64,000 bases of DNA from Microcella putealis (GTDB lineage Bacteria > Actinomycetota > Actinomycetes > Actinomycetales > Microbacteriaceae). Location: positions 310,001 through 374,000 of the forward strand of contig NZ_SGWW01000001.1 in the NCBI RefSeq assembly GCF_004216575.1. Direction: 5' to 3'. A program made the translations under genes and the position numbers. The notes beneath the pieces were generated by a model. The model had not been told where the DNA came from and ran no database searches. It was given only the letters and a program-made list of their open reading frames with translations. Positions 27,270 through 37,849 of the stretch are shown piece by piece. Within the stretch, counting starts at the first letter, position 1, and each line of letters begins with the position of its first letter.

Positions 27270-28142
27270 GTGGAGTTGAGCTCGACGATCGCCGCCTGGT
27301 ACCGCGAGAACGCCCGCGACCTGCCGTGGCGCCGGCCCGGCTTCAGCCCGTGGGGCGTGCTCGTGAGCGAGATCATGCTGCAGCAGACGCCCGTCGCGCG
27401 CGTGATTCCCCGGCTCGAACAGTGGCTCGCGCGCTGGCCGACCCCCGACGCGCTGGCCGCCGACTCCCCCGCCGAGGCCGTGCGCGCCTGGGACCGCCTC
27501 GGCTACCCGCGCCGCGCCCTGAACCTGCACGCGGCCGCCACCGCGATCGCCGAGCGACACGACGGCGAGGTGCCGGCCGACGTCGACGCACTGCTCGCCC
27601 TCCCCGGCATCGGCGACTACACGGCGCGCGCCGTCGCCTGCTTCGCCTTCCGGATGCCCGTTCCGGTCGTCGACGTCAACACCCGTCGCGTGATCGCACG
27701 CGCCGTGCACGGCCAGGGCGCGGCGGGCCCCGCCCGCACCCGCCCCGACCTCGCCGCCATGGCGGCGCTCCTGCCCGACGGCGACGCCGAGACCGCGCAC
27801 GACGTCAATGCAGGAGCCATGGAGCTCGGCCAAACGATCTGCACCGCCCGCGCCCCGGAGTGCGACGCCTGCCCGATCGCCGAGCTCTGCGCCTGGCGCG
27901 CGGCCGGCTACCCCGTGTACGACGGCCCGCTCGCCCCGCGTCAGGCGCGGTTCGAGGGCAGCGACCGCCAGGTGCGGGGCATCATCATGCGCGCGTTGCG
28001 CAGCGCAGAGAGCGTCAGCCACGACGAGGTCGAGACCCTCTGGCCCGACGCCGTGCAGCGCGAGCGCGCGCTCGCGGGCCTCCTCGCGGACGGACTCGCG
28101 GTCGGCGACCCCGAGACGGGCTACCGCCTCCCGGGAGCCTGA
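27270..28142 (+). CDS. mutY: A/G-specific adenine glycosylase
   Basis: A 290-residue DNA repair enzyme that removes adenine paired with 8-oxoguanine. The catalytic Glu lies in EIMLQQTPVARV, the helix-hairpin-helix in LPGIGDYTARA, and the catalytic Asp in VVDVNTRRV. The 4Fe-4S cluster cysteines follow as C-x6-C-x2-C-x5-C (CTARAPECDACPIAELC). It lacks the long C-terminal MutT-like domain of the E. coli enzyme, as is usual for short actinobacterial forms, so recognition of 8-oxoG may differ. The start at GTG 27270 is set by the -10 box. Confidence 0.94.
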   Translation: MELSSTIAAWYRENARDLPWRRPGFSPWGVLVSEIMLQQTPVARVIPRLEQWLARWPTPDALAADSPAEAVRAWDRLGYPRRALNLHAAATAIAERHDGEVPADVDALLALPGIGDYTARAVACFAFRMPVPVVDVNTRRVIARAVHGQGAAGPARTRPDLAAMAALLPDGDAETAHDVNAGAMELGQTICTARAPECDACPIAELCAWRAAGYPVYDGPLAPRQARFEGSDRQVRGIIMRALRSAESVSHDEVETLWPDAVQRERALAGLLADGLAVGDPETGYRLPGA

Positions 28143-28240
28143 GTGCACCCCGACCGACAGCGACGCGCGAAGGGCGCGCGAGCATCCAGATTTATGCGCG
28201 AGAATGAAGCCGTCCCCCACCGGCACGAAGGAGTCACCCG

Positions 28241-28411
28241 ATGAGCATGGACGCGACGCACACCGGCCGCGAGCCGAAGCCCGGCCTGATCGAGAAGGCG
28301 GGCATCGCCCTGTTCGCAGCCATCGCCGGCCTGTCGATCGTTGCCGGCGTGATTCTCATCGGCATCTCGATCTTCAATACCGGGTCGATCGACCTCGGCG
28401 GCCACTCCTAA
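28241..28411 (+). CDS. small single-pass membrane protein
   Basis: A 56-residue protein. A short polar N-terminus (MSMDATHTGREPKPGLIEKA) is followed by one hydrophobic helix (about 21-46) and a short polar tail. ATG 28241 has a clear Shine-Dalgarno (GAAGGAG, 8 bases). It lies after mutY and ends 3 bases from the end of convergent rbfA. I do not recognise a family. Start signal, codon quality and hydrophobic pattern support a real gene, but its function is unknown. Confidence 0.65.
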   Translation: MSMDATHTGREPKPGLIEKAGIALFAAIAGLSIVAGVILIGISIFNTGSIDLGGHS

Positions 28412-28414
28412 CGA

Positions 28415-28849
28415 CTACTCGTCGTCGAGCTCGCGGGGCTTGACGTAGGGGTCTTCGTCGCCCGCGTACTGCGCGGCCTTCGCCTCTTCCTCGGTGCGAG
28501 CATCGCGCTCGCGTGCCTCGCGCAACAGGTTCTCGATCGCGGCGGCGTTCTCGGGCACGCCATCGGCAATGAACTCGAGCGTCGGGGTGAGCCGCGTGTT
28601 GAGGTTTTTGCCCACCTCGGTGCGAAGCATTCCCGTCGCGGCCTTCAACGCTGCGGCCGAGTCGGCACGCTCGTCGTCGGTGCCGTAGACCGTGTAGAAG
28701 ATGCTGGCGTGCTGCAGGTCGCCCGTCACGCGTACCTCGGTGATGGTAACGAAGCCGAGACGCGGGTCGCGCAGGCCGCGCTCCAGACGCGTGGCGATGA
28801 CCTCGTGGATGCGGTCGGCGACCTTGCGGGCGCGGGGGTTCTCACTCAT
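28415..28849 (-). CDS. rbfA: 30S ribosome-binding factor A
   Basis: A 144-residue KH-like protein needed for late maturation of the 30S subunit. The typical N-terminus RKVADRIHEVIATRLERG and the strand GFVTITEVRVTGDLQHA are present; the acidic C-terminal tail is variable in the family. It follows infB by about 100 bases in the classical nusA-rnpM-infB-rbfA order. A Shine-Dalgarno (AAAGGTGA) precedes ATG 28849. Confidence 0.95.
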   Translation of the reverse strand: MSENPRARKVADRIHEVIATRLERGLRDPRLGFVTITEVRVTGDLQHASIFYTVYGTDDERADSAAALKAATGMLRTEVGKNLNTRLTPTLEFIADGVPENAAAIENLLREARERDARTEEEAKAAQYAGDEDPYVKPRELDDE

Positions 28850-28895
28850 GGCGTCTCACCTTTCGGAGGGGTTCTGCTGCGGTGCGGTGTGGAAC

Positions 28896-28934
28896 GGGCC
28901 CCGACCGTCGTGCGGATGCACGTGGCCGGGGCCC
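28896..28934 (-). terminator. hairpin between infB and rbfA
   Basis: Outer stem GGGCCCCG/CGGGGCCC (28896-28903 with 28927-28934) and inner stem CGTGC/GCACG (28909-28913 with 28918-28922). No T-run follows. It may reduce readthrough into rbfA or mark an RNA-processing site within the operon. Confidence 0.4.
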
Positions 28935-28952
28935 CTCGACAAGCTCGCGGAA

Positions 28953-31646
28953 TTAATCCCGCGGCTTCTCCTTCATTTCGATCGTCTCGATCTCGTCGCC
29001 GATCTGGATGTCGTTGAACTTGCCGAGGCCGATACCCGCTTCGAAGTCGGTCTTGACCTCGGTCACGTCGTCCTTGAAGCGACGCAGCGACTCGATGGCC
29101 AGGTTGTCGCCCACGACGACACCCTCGCGGATGACGCGCGCCTTCGCGTTGCGCGTGATCGTGCCGCTGCGCACGATGACACCGGCGATGTTGCCGAACT
29201 TCGAGGAACGGAACACCTCGCGAATCTCGGCGACACCCGACTGCACCTCTTCGAACTCGGGCTTCAGCATGCCCTTCAGCGAGCTCTCGATCTCCTCGAG
29301 TGCCGAGTAGATCACCGAGTAGAAGCGAATGTCGACGCCCTCACGCTGGGCGCGCTCGCGCGCCTTCGTGTCGGGTCGCACGTTGAAGCCCACGATGATC
29401 GCGTTGTCGATCGTCGCGAGGTTCACGTCGCTCTCGGTCACCGCACCGACACCGCGGTGGATGATGCGCAGCTGCACGCTGTCGTCGACCTCGATCTTGA
29501 GCAGCGCCTCTTCCAGGGCCTCAACGGCACCGGAGACGTCACCCTTGATGATGAGGTTGAGCGACTCGACCTTGCCGTCTTCGAGGGCCTTCGTGAAGTC
29601 CTCGAGGCTGATGCGCTTGCGCGCCTTCGCCAGCATGGCGTTGCGCTCGGCAGCCTCACGCTTCTCAGCGATCTGGCGGGCCGTGCGGTCGTCGTCGGTC
29701 ACGATGAACGTGTCACCGGCGCGCGGAACGCTCGACAGACCCTGCACCTGAACGGGGCGCGACGGGTAGGCCTCAGCCACTCGCTCGCCGTTCTCGTCGG
29801 TCATGGCGCGAACGCGGCCGTACGCGGTACCCGCGACGATCGCGTCGCCCACGCGCAGGGTTCCGGCCTGAATCAGCACCGTTGCCACGGCACCGCGACC
29901 CTTGTCGAGCTTCGCCTCGATAGCCGAGCCGCGAGCAAGACGGTTGGGGTTCGCGCGCAAATCGAGGCCGGCATCCGCCGTGAGGAGAACGGCATCGAGG
30001 AGCTCGGTGATGCCCTTCTTCTGCAGGGCCGACACGTCGATGAACATGACGTCGCCGCCGTACTCTTCCGCGACAAGCCCGTACTCGGTGAGCTGCTGGC
30101 GCACCTTGGCCGGGTTTGCACCCTCTTTATCGACCTTGTTGACGGCGACGACGATCGGCACGCCCGCGGCCTGGGCGTGGTTCAACGCCTCCACCGTCTG
30201 GGGCATGATGCCGTCGTCTGCGGCGACCACCAGGATCGCGACGTCGGTCACCTGCGCACCACGCGCACGCATGGCGGTGAACGCCTCGTGACCCGGGGTG
30301 TCAATGAAGGTGATCGCACGTTCGATCTCTTCGTGCTCGGTCCAGACCTGGTACGCACCAATGTGCTGCGTGATGCCGCCGGCCTCGCCCGCGACGACGT
30401 TCGCCTCGCGAATGGCGTCGAGCAGCTTGGTCTTACCGTGGTCGACGTGGCCCATGACGGTAACCACGGGCGGGCGAATGACGAGGTCGTCCTCGTCGTC
30501 CACCTCGTCGAGGTCGATGTCGAAGGCCTCGAGGAGCTCCTTGTCCTCGTCCTCCGGCGACACGATCTCGATCTTCCAGCCGAGCTCTTCGCCGAGCACC
30601 TCGAAGGTCGCGCCGTCGAGTGACTCGGTAGCGGTCGCCATCTCACCGAGGTGGAACAGCACCGTCACGAGGTTGCCGGGAGGGCAGCTCATGCCGGTCG
30701 CGTTTTCCAGCTTGTCGGCGAAGTCGGTGATGGATGCGCCCTGGCGCAGTCGGATCGTCGTCTTGCCGTCGCCGCGGGGAACGCTGACGCCGCCTACCGA
30801 CGGGGCCTCCCGCATTTCAAACTCTTGCCGCTTCGTCCGCTTCGACTTGCGGGCGCGGCTCTTGCCACCACCGCGACCGAAGGCACCAGCGGTACCGCCA
30901 CCGGGGCCGCGACCGCGACCACCGCCGCGGAAACCGCCGCCACCACCCGCGGGAGCGCCGCCACCCGGACGGAATCCGGGCGAACCCGGAGCGGGACGTG
31001 CGCCACCGCCCTGACGGGTCTGGAAGGGAGCGCTGCCCCGACCAGGAGCACCCTGGCGGGGTGCACCGGGACGCGGAGCACCGGGGCGCGGAGCGCCGGG
31101 ACGCGGCGGGCGCGGAATCGCCCCACCGGCACCGCCGGGTCGGGGCATGCCCTGCGAGGACGAGAACGGGTTGTTGCCCGGGCGGGGCGTGCCGGGGCGC
31201 GCCATTCCCTGGGTCGAACTGAAGGGGTTGTTGCCGGGGCGCGGCGTGCCGGGCGCTGCCGGCTTGGATGCGCCGGGCTTCTCGCTGGCCGCGTCAGCCG
31301 CAGCCGCGGGTGCAGCGGCCGGTTCTTCCGCAGGCGCTGCCGGGGCGGCGGGTGCGGCGGGCTCTTCGGCGGCGGGCGCCTCGGGTGCCGGAGCCGGCGC
31401 GGGCGCAGGCTTGGGGGCGGCCTTGGCGGCAGGCTTCGCCGCGGGCGCGGCCGCGGCGTCGGCGTCGGCGACGGGCTTCGCACCGTCGGCCTCGAGGGCA
31501 GCGCGAAGCTTGCGAGCCACGGGCGGCTCGATCGTCGACGACGGGCCCTTGACGAATTCGCCGAGAGCCTTCAGCTTCTCTAGCGCTTCTTTACTCGATA
31601 CTCCGAACTCGCTGGCGATTTCGTGTACGCGTGGTTTTCCAGCCAC
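28953..31646 (-). CDS. infB: translation initiation factor IF-2
   Basis: An 897-residue GTPase that brings initiator tRNA to the 30S subunit. The N-terminal IF2_N segment ([19 protein letters not shown]) is followed by a long Ala/Pro then Gly/Pro/Arg-rich region (about 70-310), typical for actinobacteria. The G domain has G1 GHVDHGKT from residue 399, DTPGHE and NKVDKEG. Domains II-IV follow. GTG 31646 is chosen because AGGAG lies 5 bases upstream and the protein then starts with the usual AGKPRVHE. The open frame upstream of this is spurious. Confidence 0.96.
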   Translation of the reverse strand: MAGKPRVHEIASEFGVSSKEALEKLKALGEFVKGPSSTIEPPVARKLRAALEADGAKPVADADAAAAPAAKPAAKAAPKPAPAPAPAPEAPAAEEPAAPAAPAAPAEEPAAAPAAAADAASEKPGASKPAAPGTPRPGNNPFSSTQGMARPGTPRPGNNPFSSSQGMPRPGGAGGAIPRPPRPGAPRPGAPRPGAPRQGAPGRGSAPFQTRQGGGARPAPGSPGFRPGGGAPAGGGGGFRGGGRGRGPGGGTAGAFGRGGGKSRARKSKRTKRQEFEMREAPSVGGVSVPRGDGKTTIRLRQGASITDFADKLENATGMSCPPGNLVTVLFHLGEMATATESLDGATFEVLGEELGWKIEIVSPEDEDKELLEAFDIDLDEVDDEDDLVIRPPVVTVMGHVDHGKTKLLDAIREANVVAGEAGGITQHIGAYQVWTEHEEIERAITFIDTPGHEAFTAMRARGAQVTDVAILVVAADDGIMPQTVEALNHAQAAGVPIVVAVNKVDKEGANPAKVRQQLTEYGLVAEEYGGDVMFIDVSALQKKGITELLDAVLLTADAGLDLRANPNRLARGSAIEAKLDKGRGAVATVLIQAGTLRVGDAIVAGTAYGRVRAMTDENGERVAEAYPSRPVQVQGLSSVPRAGDTFIVTDDDRTARQIAEKREAAERNAMLAKARKRISLEDFTKALEDGKVESLNLIIKGDVSGAVEALEEALLKIEVDDSVQLRIIHRGVGAVTESDVNLATIDNAIIVGFNVRPDTKARERAQREGVDIRFYSVIYSALEEIESSLKGMLKPEFEEVQSGVAEIREVFRSSKFGNIAGVIVRSGTITRNAKARVIREGVVVGDNLAIESLRRFKDDVTEVKTDFEAGIGLGKFNDIQIGDEIETIEMKEKPRD

Positions 31647-31721
31647 TTTTCTCCTGTCTGGGCCCGCACCCGGACAGGGTGGGACCACTAATGGTGGACG
31701 GGTCTCATTTCGAGCCGCTCA

Positions 31722-32009
31722 TCAGTTGTCCATGTGCCGATCAGCCTGTTCTCTCGAGGATCCGGAGGATCCGTACAGTGCCAGAAGCCCTGCCGCATCG
31801 AGCGGCGCGGAGACCCTCAGCGCTCGGGCAAAAGCCCGGCGCGTGGTCGCCGCCTCGATGCAGACGCGGGTGCCGTGCACCCACGCGCCCCGGCCAGGAA
31901 GACTGGCCTGAGCGTCTACGGCGAGCTCACCGCCACGCGCGACACACCGAACAAGTTCGGAGCGAGGTGCGCGCTGGCGACAGCCGACGCAGGTTCTGAC
32001 GGGTTCCAT
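31722..32009 (-). CDS. rnpM: YlxR/RnpM family RNA-binding protein
   Basis: A 95-residue protein of the YlxR (DUF448) family, recently named RnpM as a modulator of RNase P in Bacillus. The family signature VRTCVGCRQRAPRSELVR and the segment GRGAWVHG are clear. It sits between nusA and infB, its near-universal position, 11 bases after the nusA stop. The weak ribosome site suggests translation coupled to nusA. Confidence 0.93.
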   Translation of the reverse strand: MEPVRTCVGCRQRAPRSELVRCVARGGELAVDAQASLPGRGAWVHGTRVCIEAATTRRAFARALRVSAPLDAAGLLALYGSSGSSREQADRHMDN

Positions 32010-32020
32010 CCTAGCGCGCG

Positions 32021-33019
32021 TTACTCATCCATGACGCTGTCGGGCTGAATGTCGATTTTTGCGCCCGTTAACTTTGCGGCGAGGCGGGCGTTCTGGCCCT
32101 CTTTCCCGATCGCGAGTGACAGCTGGTAGTCGGGAACGAGCGCCCGAACCGCCTTCGTGTCGGGGTTGATGACGAAGGCGTCCGTCACCTTGGCGGGCGA
32201 CAGCGCGCTCTTGACGAAGGTGGCGAGGTCGTCCGAGTAGTCGACGATGTCGATCTTCTCGGTGCCGAGCTCCTCCGTGACCGATCGAACGCGCTGCCCG
32301 AGCTCCCCGATGCAGGCGCCCTTCGCGTTCACGCCGGGCTCCGTGGCGCGCACGGCGATCTTCGTGCGGTGCCCCGCCTCGCGCGCGAGCGACACGATCT
32401 CGACGACACCCGAGGCGATCTCGGGCACGTGCAGGGCAAACAGACGTCGCACGAGTGAGGGGTGGGTGCGGCTGACGGTGATCGACGGCCCCTTCAGGCC
32501 CTTCGACACGCTCGTCACGTAGACCCGGATGCGCGCGCCGTGCGGGTACTGCTCGCCCGGCACCTGCTCCTCGGGCGGAAGAATCGCCTCAACCGTGCCG
32601 AGGTCGATGTGCACCATACGCGGGTTGGGGCCCTGCTGAATCACGCCGGCGACGATGTCGCCCTCGCGGCCCTTGAACTCACCGAGCACGCGATCGTCGC
32701 CGATGTCGCGCAGGCGCTGGTTGATGACCTGCTTGGCGGCGAACGCCGCGATGCGGCCGAAGTCGTCGGGGCTGTCGGGGGCCTCCCCGATCAGATTGCC
32801 CTCGTCGTCGTACTCGGGCACGTACACGGTGATGTGGCCGGTCTTGCGATCGAGTTCGACGCGGGGCTGAGGCTCGTCGTCGTCGCTGCGCCGGTCGTCG
32901 CTGTCGGTGTGCTTCAGGTAGGCGGTCAGCACCGCCTGCTCAATGATCTGCACGAGCTCATCGAACGGGATCTCCCGCTCGCGCTCCATCATCCTCAGGA
33001 CGGCCAGGTCGATGTCCAC
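32021..33019 (-). CDS. nusA: transcription termination/antitermination protein NusA
   Basis: A 332-residue RNA polymerase-binding factor. The N-terminal polymerase-binding domain is followed by S1 (about 130-200) and two KH domains (the ASGVVEIVSLAREAGHRTKIAV and GEKGQNARLAAKLTGAKID regions, cited in part as EAGHRTKIAV and EGQNARLAAKL). As in other actinobacteria it lacks the C-terminal acidic repeats of E. coli NusA. GTG 33019 has a strong Shine-Dalgarno (CGGAGGT). It is the first gene of the operon; rimP, normally just upstream, is absent here. Confidence 0.95.
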   Translation of the reverse strand: MDIDLAVLRMMEREREIPFDELVQIIEQAVLTAYLKHTDSDDRRSDDDEPQPRVELDRKTGHITVYVPEYDDEGNLIGEAPDSPDDFGRIAAFAAKQVINQRLRDIGDDRVLGEFKGREGDIVAGVIQQGPNPRMVHIDLGTVEAILPPEEQVPGEQYPHGARIRVYVTSVSKGLKGPSITVSRTHPSLVRRLFALHVPEIASGVVEIVSLAREAGHRTKIAVRATEPGVNAKGACIGELGQRVRSVTEELGTEKIDIVDYSDDLATFVKSALSPAKVTDAFVINPDTKAVRALVPDYQLSLAIGKEGQNARLAAKLTGAKIDIQPDSVMDE

Positions 33020-33123
33020 GGTCGGTACCTCCGCTATTCGGTTGCGATCCCGGATGCAGGACGTCGCGTCCGGGGAAAGACAACGCTACTAGACGGCTCA
33101 CGACAGCGTCGCCGCGCGAGCCC

Positions 33124-33129
33124 TAAGGT
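33124..33129 (+). promoter_or_regulatory. -10 element, leaderless start of symporter gene
   Basis: TAAGGT, 6 bases before ATG 33136. Confidence 0.5.
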
Positions 33130-33135
33130 GGCGTC

Positions 33136-34623
33136 ATGAACGATGCCAGCGCTGCCGTCGAAGACACCATCGCCGCCGTCGGGACCACCTACTGGTCGTG
33201 GGTCGTGTTGCCCGTCGTCATCGGCCTCGGCCTCTACTTCACGATCCGCACCGGTGTCGTGCAGTTCCGGCTGATCCCGGCCATGTTCCGCACCCTGACC
33301 GACGTCACGCCACGCGACGCGCACGGCAAGCCTCAATCCATCTCGGCGTTCCAGGCGTTCACGGTGTCGGCAGCGAGCCGGGTCGGGGTGGGCAACATCG
33401 CCGGCGTGGCGACGGCGATCGCGACGGGCGGCCCTGGCGCGATCTTCTGGATGTGGACGATGGCGTTCATCGGCGGTGCCAGCTCGTTCGTCGAGTCAAC
33501 CCTCGGCCAGGCGTACAAGACCAAAGACACCGACGGATTCCGCGGCGGGCCGGCGTACTACATCACGAAAGGTTTGCGGGCGCGCTGGGCCGGCATCCTC
33601 TTTGCCATCGTGCTGATCATCGTTTTCCCGTTTGCCTTCTCGAGCCTCCAGGCGAACACGATCGTCGGTGCCGTGAGCGGCGCCGTCGGCGACGACGCCC
33701 CCGCGAACCTTCCCCTCATTCTCGGTGTCGTCATCGTGGCGCTGACGGGCCTCGTGATTTTCGGTGGCATCCGCCGCATCGCCCACGTAACCCAGTCCCT
33801 CGTGCCTGCCATGGCCCTCGTCTACCTCGTGATCGGCATCGTGATCGTGGCCCTCAACATCGATCAGCTCGGAAACGTGTTCGGACAGATCTACGCGGGC
33901 GCCTTCGGGTTCCAGGCGATCGCGGGCGGCGCACTCGGCACGATCATCCTGATCGGCGTGCAGCGCGGCATGTTTTCGAACGAAGCGGGCCTCGGTTCGG
34001 CCCCCAACGCCGGCGCGTCAGCGGCGGTCACCCACCCCGTGAAACAGGGGCTCGTGCAGACCCTCGGGGTCTACTTCGACACCTTCCTGGTGTGCTCGAT
34101 CACCGCGTTCATCATCCTGTCGGCGAACCCCGATCTCGAGGGGGCCGATCGCGGCGTTGACCTCACGCAGAGCGCGGTCGTGTCGAGCCTCGGCGAGTGG
34201 GCGGGCGTGCTGCTGGCCGTCGTCATCTTCATGCTCGCGTTCAGCTCGATTCTCGGCAACTACTTTTACGGCGAATCGAACCTCGAGTTCATCACCGAAA
34301 ATCGAACCGCGTTGATCGTCTACCGCGTCCTCGTCATGCTGGCGGTCTTCGGCGGGGCGCTCGCTTCCGCGAGCTTGATCTGGACGACTGCCGACCAACT
34401 CATGGGTGTGATGGCGCTCATCAACCTGGTCGCGATCGGACTGCTCAGCCCCGTGGCGTTCAAGCTGCTGAAGAACTACCAGCAGCAGCGCGCCGAGGGC
34501 AAGGACCCGGTGTTCACCCGCGACCAGCTGCCCGAGGTGCACGGCATCGAGCAGTGGCAGGACGCCGACAGTGTCACCGGACCGGTACCGCTCGTGCGGC
34601 ACCGCACAGATCGGGAGCGTTAG
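33136..34623 (+). CDS. alanine/glycine:cation symporter family protein
   Basis: A 495-residue transporter of the AGCS family (AlsT/DagA type), with about eleven membrane helices. Family segments include [34 protein letters not shown] and [19 protein letters not shown]. It takes up alanine or glycine with sodium or protons. It sits between nusA and proS, on the opposite strand, in a spot where rimP-nusA would normally be continuous. Its stop overlaps the proS stop by 4 bases. Alanine dehydrogenase is encoded elsewhere in this window (52071), a possible functional partner. Confidence 0.93.
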   Translation: MNDASAAVEDTIAAVGTTYWSWVVLPVVIGLGLYFTIRTGVVQFRLIPAMFRTLTDVTPRDAHGKPQSISAFQAFTVSAASRVGVGNIAGVATAIATGGPGAIFWMWTMAFIGGASSFVESTLGQAYKTKDTDGFRGGPAYYITKGLRARWAGILFAIVLIIVFPFAFSSLQANTIVGAVSGAVGDDAPANLPLILGVVIVALTGLVIFGGIRRIAHVTQSLVPAMALVYLVIGIVIVALNIDQLGNVFGQIYAGAFGFQAIAGGALGTIILIGVQRGMFSNEAGLGSAPNAGASAAVTHPVKQGLVQTLGVYFDTFLVCSITAFIILSANPDLEGADRGVDLTQSAVVSSLGEWAGVLLAVVIFMLAFSSILGNYFYGESNLEFITENRTALIVYRVLVMLAVFGGALASASLIWTTADQLMGVMALINLVAIGLLSPVAFKLLKNYQQQRAEGKDPVFTRDQLPEVHGIEQWQDADSVTGPVPLVRHRTDRER

Positions 34624-36392
34624 TCAGCGTTGCGGAGCGCGCCCAGCACCTCGTGTAGCGCGATCTCCGTGCGCACGCCCGTGCGGCGGTCCCAGAATTC
34701 GACGCGACCCTCGGCAGCGCTGCGGCCGACAATGACGATCAGCGGCACGCCGATGAGCTCGGCGTCGCCGAACTTCACGCCCGGTGACACCTTGGGGCGG
34801 TCGTCGAAGAGCGTGTCGTAGCCGGCACCGTCGAGCTCACTGACGAGCGTCTCGGCGATCTCGTACACGGCCGCGTCTTTACCCGTGGCGACGACGTGCA
34901 CGTCGAAGGGCGCAACCGAGCGCGGCCAGATGAGCCCGCGCTCGTCGTTGTTGCCCTCGGCGATCGCCGCGAGGATGCGTGTGACGCCGATGCCATACGA
35001 GCCCATGGTGACAGTGACGAGCTTGCCGTTCTCGTCGAGCACCTTCAGTTCGAGCGCCTCGGCGTACTTGCGCCCGAGCTGGAAGACGTGTCCGATTTCC
35101 ATGCCGCGGGCAAGCTCGACCGGCCCCGAGCCGTCGGGTGCCGGGTCGCCAGCGCGCACCTCGGCGATGTCGACCACGCCGTCGGCGACGAAGTCGCGGC
35201 CCGCGACCAGGTGGAACACGTGCTTCTCGTGTGCGTTGGCGCCCGTGACCCATGCGGTGCCATCCACGACGCGCGGGTCGACCAGGAAGCGGATACCGGT
35301 GACCGAGCCGTCGAGGCCGAGCACGGGGCCCGAGTCGCTCCAGGGGCCGATGTAGCCCTTGACGAGCCCCGGGTGCTTCGCGAAGTCCTCATCGGTGGCG
35401 GCCTCGACCGCGGCGGGGGCGAACACGACCTCGGCGCGCTTCATGTCGACATCGCGATCGCCCGGCAGTCCGACGATGACGAGCTCTGAGGTGCCATCCA
35501 GGTGGGTGAGCCGCAGCACGACGTTCTTCAGAGTGTCGGCGGCCTCCCACGCACGATCGTCTCGCGCGTGCCGCTCGTTCGCGAGGGCGACCAGCGTGGC
35601 GATCGTCGGCGTGTCGGGTGAGTCGAACACGACGGGAGCCGGCTGCCCCTCGATGGGCAGGGGCTCGGGTCGAGGGGTGCGGTACGCCTCCACATTGGCG
35701 GCGTAGCCGCCCGCCGAGCGCACGAAGGTGTCCTCGCCAATGGCGGTCGGGTGCAGAAACTCCTCGCTCCGCGAGCCGCCCATCGCACCCGCATCGGCCT
35801 GCACGATGACGTACTCCATGCCGAGACGCGTGAAGATGCGCTCGTAGGCGTCGCGCTGGGCTTGGTACGAGGCATCCAGACCCGCATCGGTGTAGTCGAA
35901 GGAGTACGCGTCCTTCATCGAAAACTCGCGGCCGCGCAAGAGGCCGGCACGGGGTCGCGCCTCATCGCGGTACTTGTCTTGGATCTGGAAGATCGTGAGC
36001 GGCAGGTCTTTGTACGACGAGTACAGGTCCTTCACGAGCAGCGTGAAGACCTCCTCGTGCGTCGGCGCGAGCAGATAGTCGGCGCCCTTGCGGTCCTGGA
36101 GGCGGAAGATGCCGTCGCCGTACTCGGTCCAGCGGCCCGTCGCCTCGTAGGGGTCGCGGGGCAAGAGCGCCGGGAAGTGCACCTCTTGGGCGCCCGCCGC
36201 CGCCATTTCTTCCCGGATGATCGCCTCCAGCTTCCGGCGCACGCGCAGCCCCAGCGGCAACCAGGCGAACACGCCCGGGGCTTGGCGGCGGATGTAGCCG
36301 GCGCGCACGAGCAAGCGGTGGCTTGCCACTTCGGCGTCGGCCGGATCCTCGCGGAGGGTGCGGACGAAGAGCTGGCTCAGACGAGTGGTCAC
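34620..36392 (-). CDS. proS: prolyl-tRNA synthetase
   Basis: A 590-residue class II synthetase of the bacterial type. Motif 2 and motif 3 regions are clear ([20 protein letters not shown] and [17 protein letters not shown]), and an editing insertion domain of the YbaK type lies between them (about 230-410). It charges tRNA-Pro and clears alanine mischarging. I chose GTG 36392 because the protein then begins [14 protein letters not shown], the usual start, and TACGCT lies 8 bases upstream. A longer frame to 36428 is less likely. Confidence 0.95.
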   Translation of the reverse strand: MTTRLSQLFVRTLREDPADAEVASHRLLVRAGYIRRQAPGVFAWLPLGLRVRRKLEAIIREEMAAAGAQEVHFPALLPRDPYEATGRWTEYGDGIFRLQDRKGADYLLAPTHEEVFTLLVKDLYSSYKDLPLTIFQIQDKYRDEARPRAGLLRGREFSMKDAYSFDYTDAGLDASYQAQRDAYERIFTRLGMEYVIVQADAGAMGGSRSEEFLHPTAIGEDTFVRSAGGYAANVEAYRTPRPEPLPIEGQPAPVVFDSPDTPTIATLVALANERHARDDRAWEAADTLKNVVLRLTHLDGTSELVIVGLPGDRDVDMKRAEVVFAPAAVEAATDEDFAKHPGLVKGYIGPWSDSGPVLGLDGSVTGIRFLVDPRVVDGTAWVTGANAHEKHVFHLVAGRDFVADGVVDIAEVRAGDPAPDGSGPVELARGMEIGHVFQLGRKYAEALELKVLDENGKLVTVTMGSYGIGVTRILAAIAEGNNDERGLIWPRSVAPFDVHVVATGKDAAVYEIAETLVSELDGAGYDTLFDDRPKVSPGVKFGDAELIGVPLIVIVGRSAAEGRVEFWDRRTGVRTEIALHEVLGALRNAD

Positions 36393-36400
36393 GAGGATCC

Positions 36401-36406
36401 AGCGTA
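36401..36406 (-). promoter_or_regulatory. -10 element of proS
   Basis: TACGCT on the minus strand, 8 bases before GTG 36392; proS is thus transcribed apart from ispG. Confidence 0.5.
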
Positions 36407-36478
36407 GCGGCGAGATTTCCCGCGCCACGACGGCCCGTGCGGTGGAATTCGAGATGGATTCGCGTCAGAATGAGCGGA

Positions 36479-36524
36479 GGGCCTGCGAGCGACGGCAAGG
36501 GGGGCTTGTTGCGCTCGCAGGCCC
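36479..36524 (-). terminator. perfect 13-bp hairpin between ispG and proS
   Basis: GGGCCTGCGAGCG (36479-36491) and its exact complement (36512-36524) enclose a 20-base loop that can itself fold through CAAG/CTTG. It lies 86 bases after the ispG stop, with no T-run. It is a likely terminator of ispG. Confidence 0.55.
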
Positions 36525-36609
36525 GCTCGAAAACTATCGCGGCGGGGCGTGCGCGATTCAGTCCCCTATCGGGGGGCGTACGGCCGCTGGCGGCAGCTCG
36601 ACGCGGATG

Positions 36610-37758
36610 CTACGAGGTGACGACCTGGGGCTCGCCGACCGGGGCGTCCGGCATCTCGGCGGCCAGGCGGTTCGCCTCCTCGATCAGGGTCTGCACGATC
36701 TCGGATTCGGGAACCGTCTTGATGACCTCGCCCTTGACGAAGATCTGACCCTTGCCATTGCCGGACGCGACGCCCAGGTCGGCCTCGCGCGCCTCACCGG
36801 GGCCATTGACGACGCAGCCCATGACGGCGACGCGCAGCGGCACGGTCATGCCCTCGAGCCCCTTGGTCACGTCTTCGGCGAGCGTGTAGACGTCGACCTG
36901 CGCGCGGCCGCACGAGGGGCACGACACGATCTCGAGCTTGCGCTCGCGCAGGTTCAGGCTTTCGAGAATCTTCAGGCCGACCTTGATCTCTTCAGCCGGC
37001 GGCGCCGACAGCGAGACGCGAATCGTGTCGCCGATGCCCTCGCTCAACAGGATGCCGAAGGCCGTCGCGCTCTTGATGGTGCCCTGGAAGGCGGGGCCGG
37101 CCTCGGTGACGCCGAGGTGCAGCGGCCAGTCGCCGCGCTCAGCGAGCTGGCGGTACGCCTTCACCATGACGATCGGGTCGTTGTGCTTGACCGAGATCTT
37201 GAAGTCGTGGAAGTCGTGCTCTTCGAACAGGCTCGCCTCCCACACGGCGCTCTCGACGAGCGCCTCGGCGGTCGGCTTGCCGTACTTCTGCAACAGGCGC
37301 GGGTCGAGCGAGCCGGCATTGACGCCGATACGGATGCTGACGCCCGCCTCCTTCGCCCGCTTCGCAATCTCGCCGACCTGGTCGTCGAATTTGCGAATGT
37401 TGCCGGGGTTCACGCGCACGGCGGCGCAGCCAGCGTCGATCGCCTGGTAGACGTACTTCGGCTGGAAGTGAATGTCGGCGATGACCGGAATCTGGCTCTT
37501 CTTGGCGATGATGTGCAGCACATCCGCGTCGTCTTGGCTCGGCACCGCGACGCGCACGATGTCACAACCCGTGGCCGTGAGCTCGGCGATCTGCTGCAGC
37601 GTGCCGTTGATGTCGGTCGTCGGCGTCGTCGTCATCGACTGCACGCTGACGGGGTGGTCGCTGCCGACCATGACCTTGCCGACCTTGATCTGGCGGGTCT
37701 TGCGGCGAGGAGCGAGAACCTCGGGAACCTTGGGCATTCCGAGATTGACTGCAGGCAC
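36610..37758 (-). CDS. ispG: 4-hydroxy-3-methylbut-2-enyl diphosphate synthase
   Basis: A 382-residue iron-sulfur enzyme of the MEP isoprenoid pathway that converts MEcPP to HMBPP. The TIM-barrel half ([15 protein letters not shown] near the start) is followed by the cluster-binding half with SCPSCGRAQ and [12 protein letters not shown]. The sequence closely follows the actinobacterial GcpE type. GTG 37758 gives the usual [15 protein letters not shown] start. dxr of the same pathway lies about 6 kb away on the same strand (43851), with rseP between them, as in many actinobacteria. Confidence 0.95.
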   Translation of the reverse strand: MPAVNLGMPKVPEVLAPRRKTRQIKVGKVMVGSDHPVSVQSMTTTPTTDINGTLQQIAELTATGCDIVRVAVPSQDDADVLHIIAKKSQIPVIADIHFQPKYVYQAIDAGCAAVRVNPGNIRKFDDQVGEIAKRAKEAGVSIRIGVNAGSLDPRLLQKYGKPTAEALVESAVWEASLFEEHDFHDFKISVKHNDPIVMVKAYRQLAERGDWPLHLGVTEAGPAFQGTIKSATAFGILLSEGIGDTIRVSLSAPPAEEIKVGLKILESLNLRERKLEIVSCPSCGRAQVDVYTLAEDVTKGLEGMTVPLRVAVMGCVVNGPGEAREADLGVASGNGKGQIFVKGEVIKTVPESEIVQTLIEEANRLAAEMPDAPVGEPQVVTS

Positions 37759-37804
37759 GAGAACTCGACTTTCGGGTGCAACGAGGGCGGCGCCTCGCAC
37801 CGCC

Positions 37805-37842
37805 GGTCAGGACGGTGCCCAGACTAGAGCACCGTCCTGACC
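37805..37842 (-). terminator. perfect 14-bp hairpin after scoB
   Basis: GGTCAGGACGGTGC (37805-37818), a 10-base loop and its exact complement (37829-37842), starting 7 bases after the scoB stop. It separates the CoA-transferase unit from ispG. Its loop contains TCTAGT on the minus strand, which could also serve as a -10 box for ispG. Confidence 0.6.
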
Positions 37843-37849
37843 GAGAGGT

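Noticed and set aside
28701..30623. Long plus-strand frame (640 codons) opposite infB
   Set aside because: infB is certain; the antisense frame is a shadow rich in Asp, Leu, Val and His.
30870..31440. Repeats in the N-terminal part of infB as a mobile or recombination element
   Set aside because: They encode the Gly/Pro/Arg- and Ala/Pro-rich linker normal for actinobacterial IF-2.
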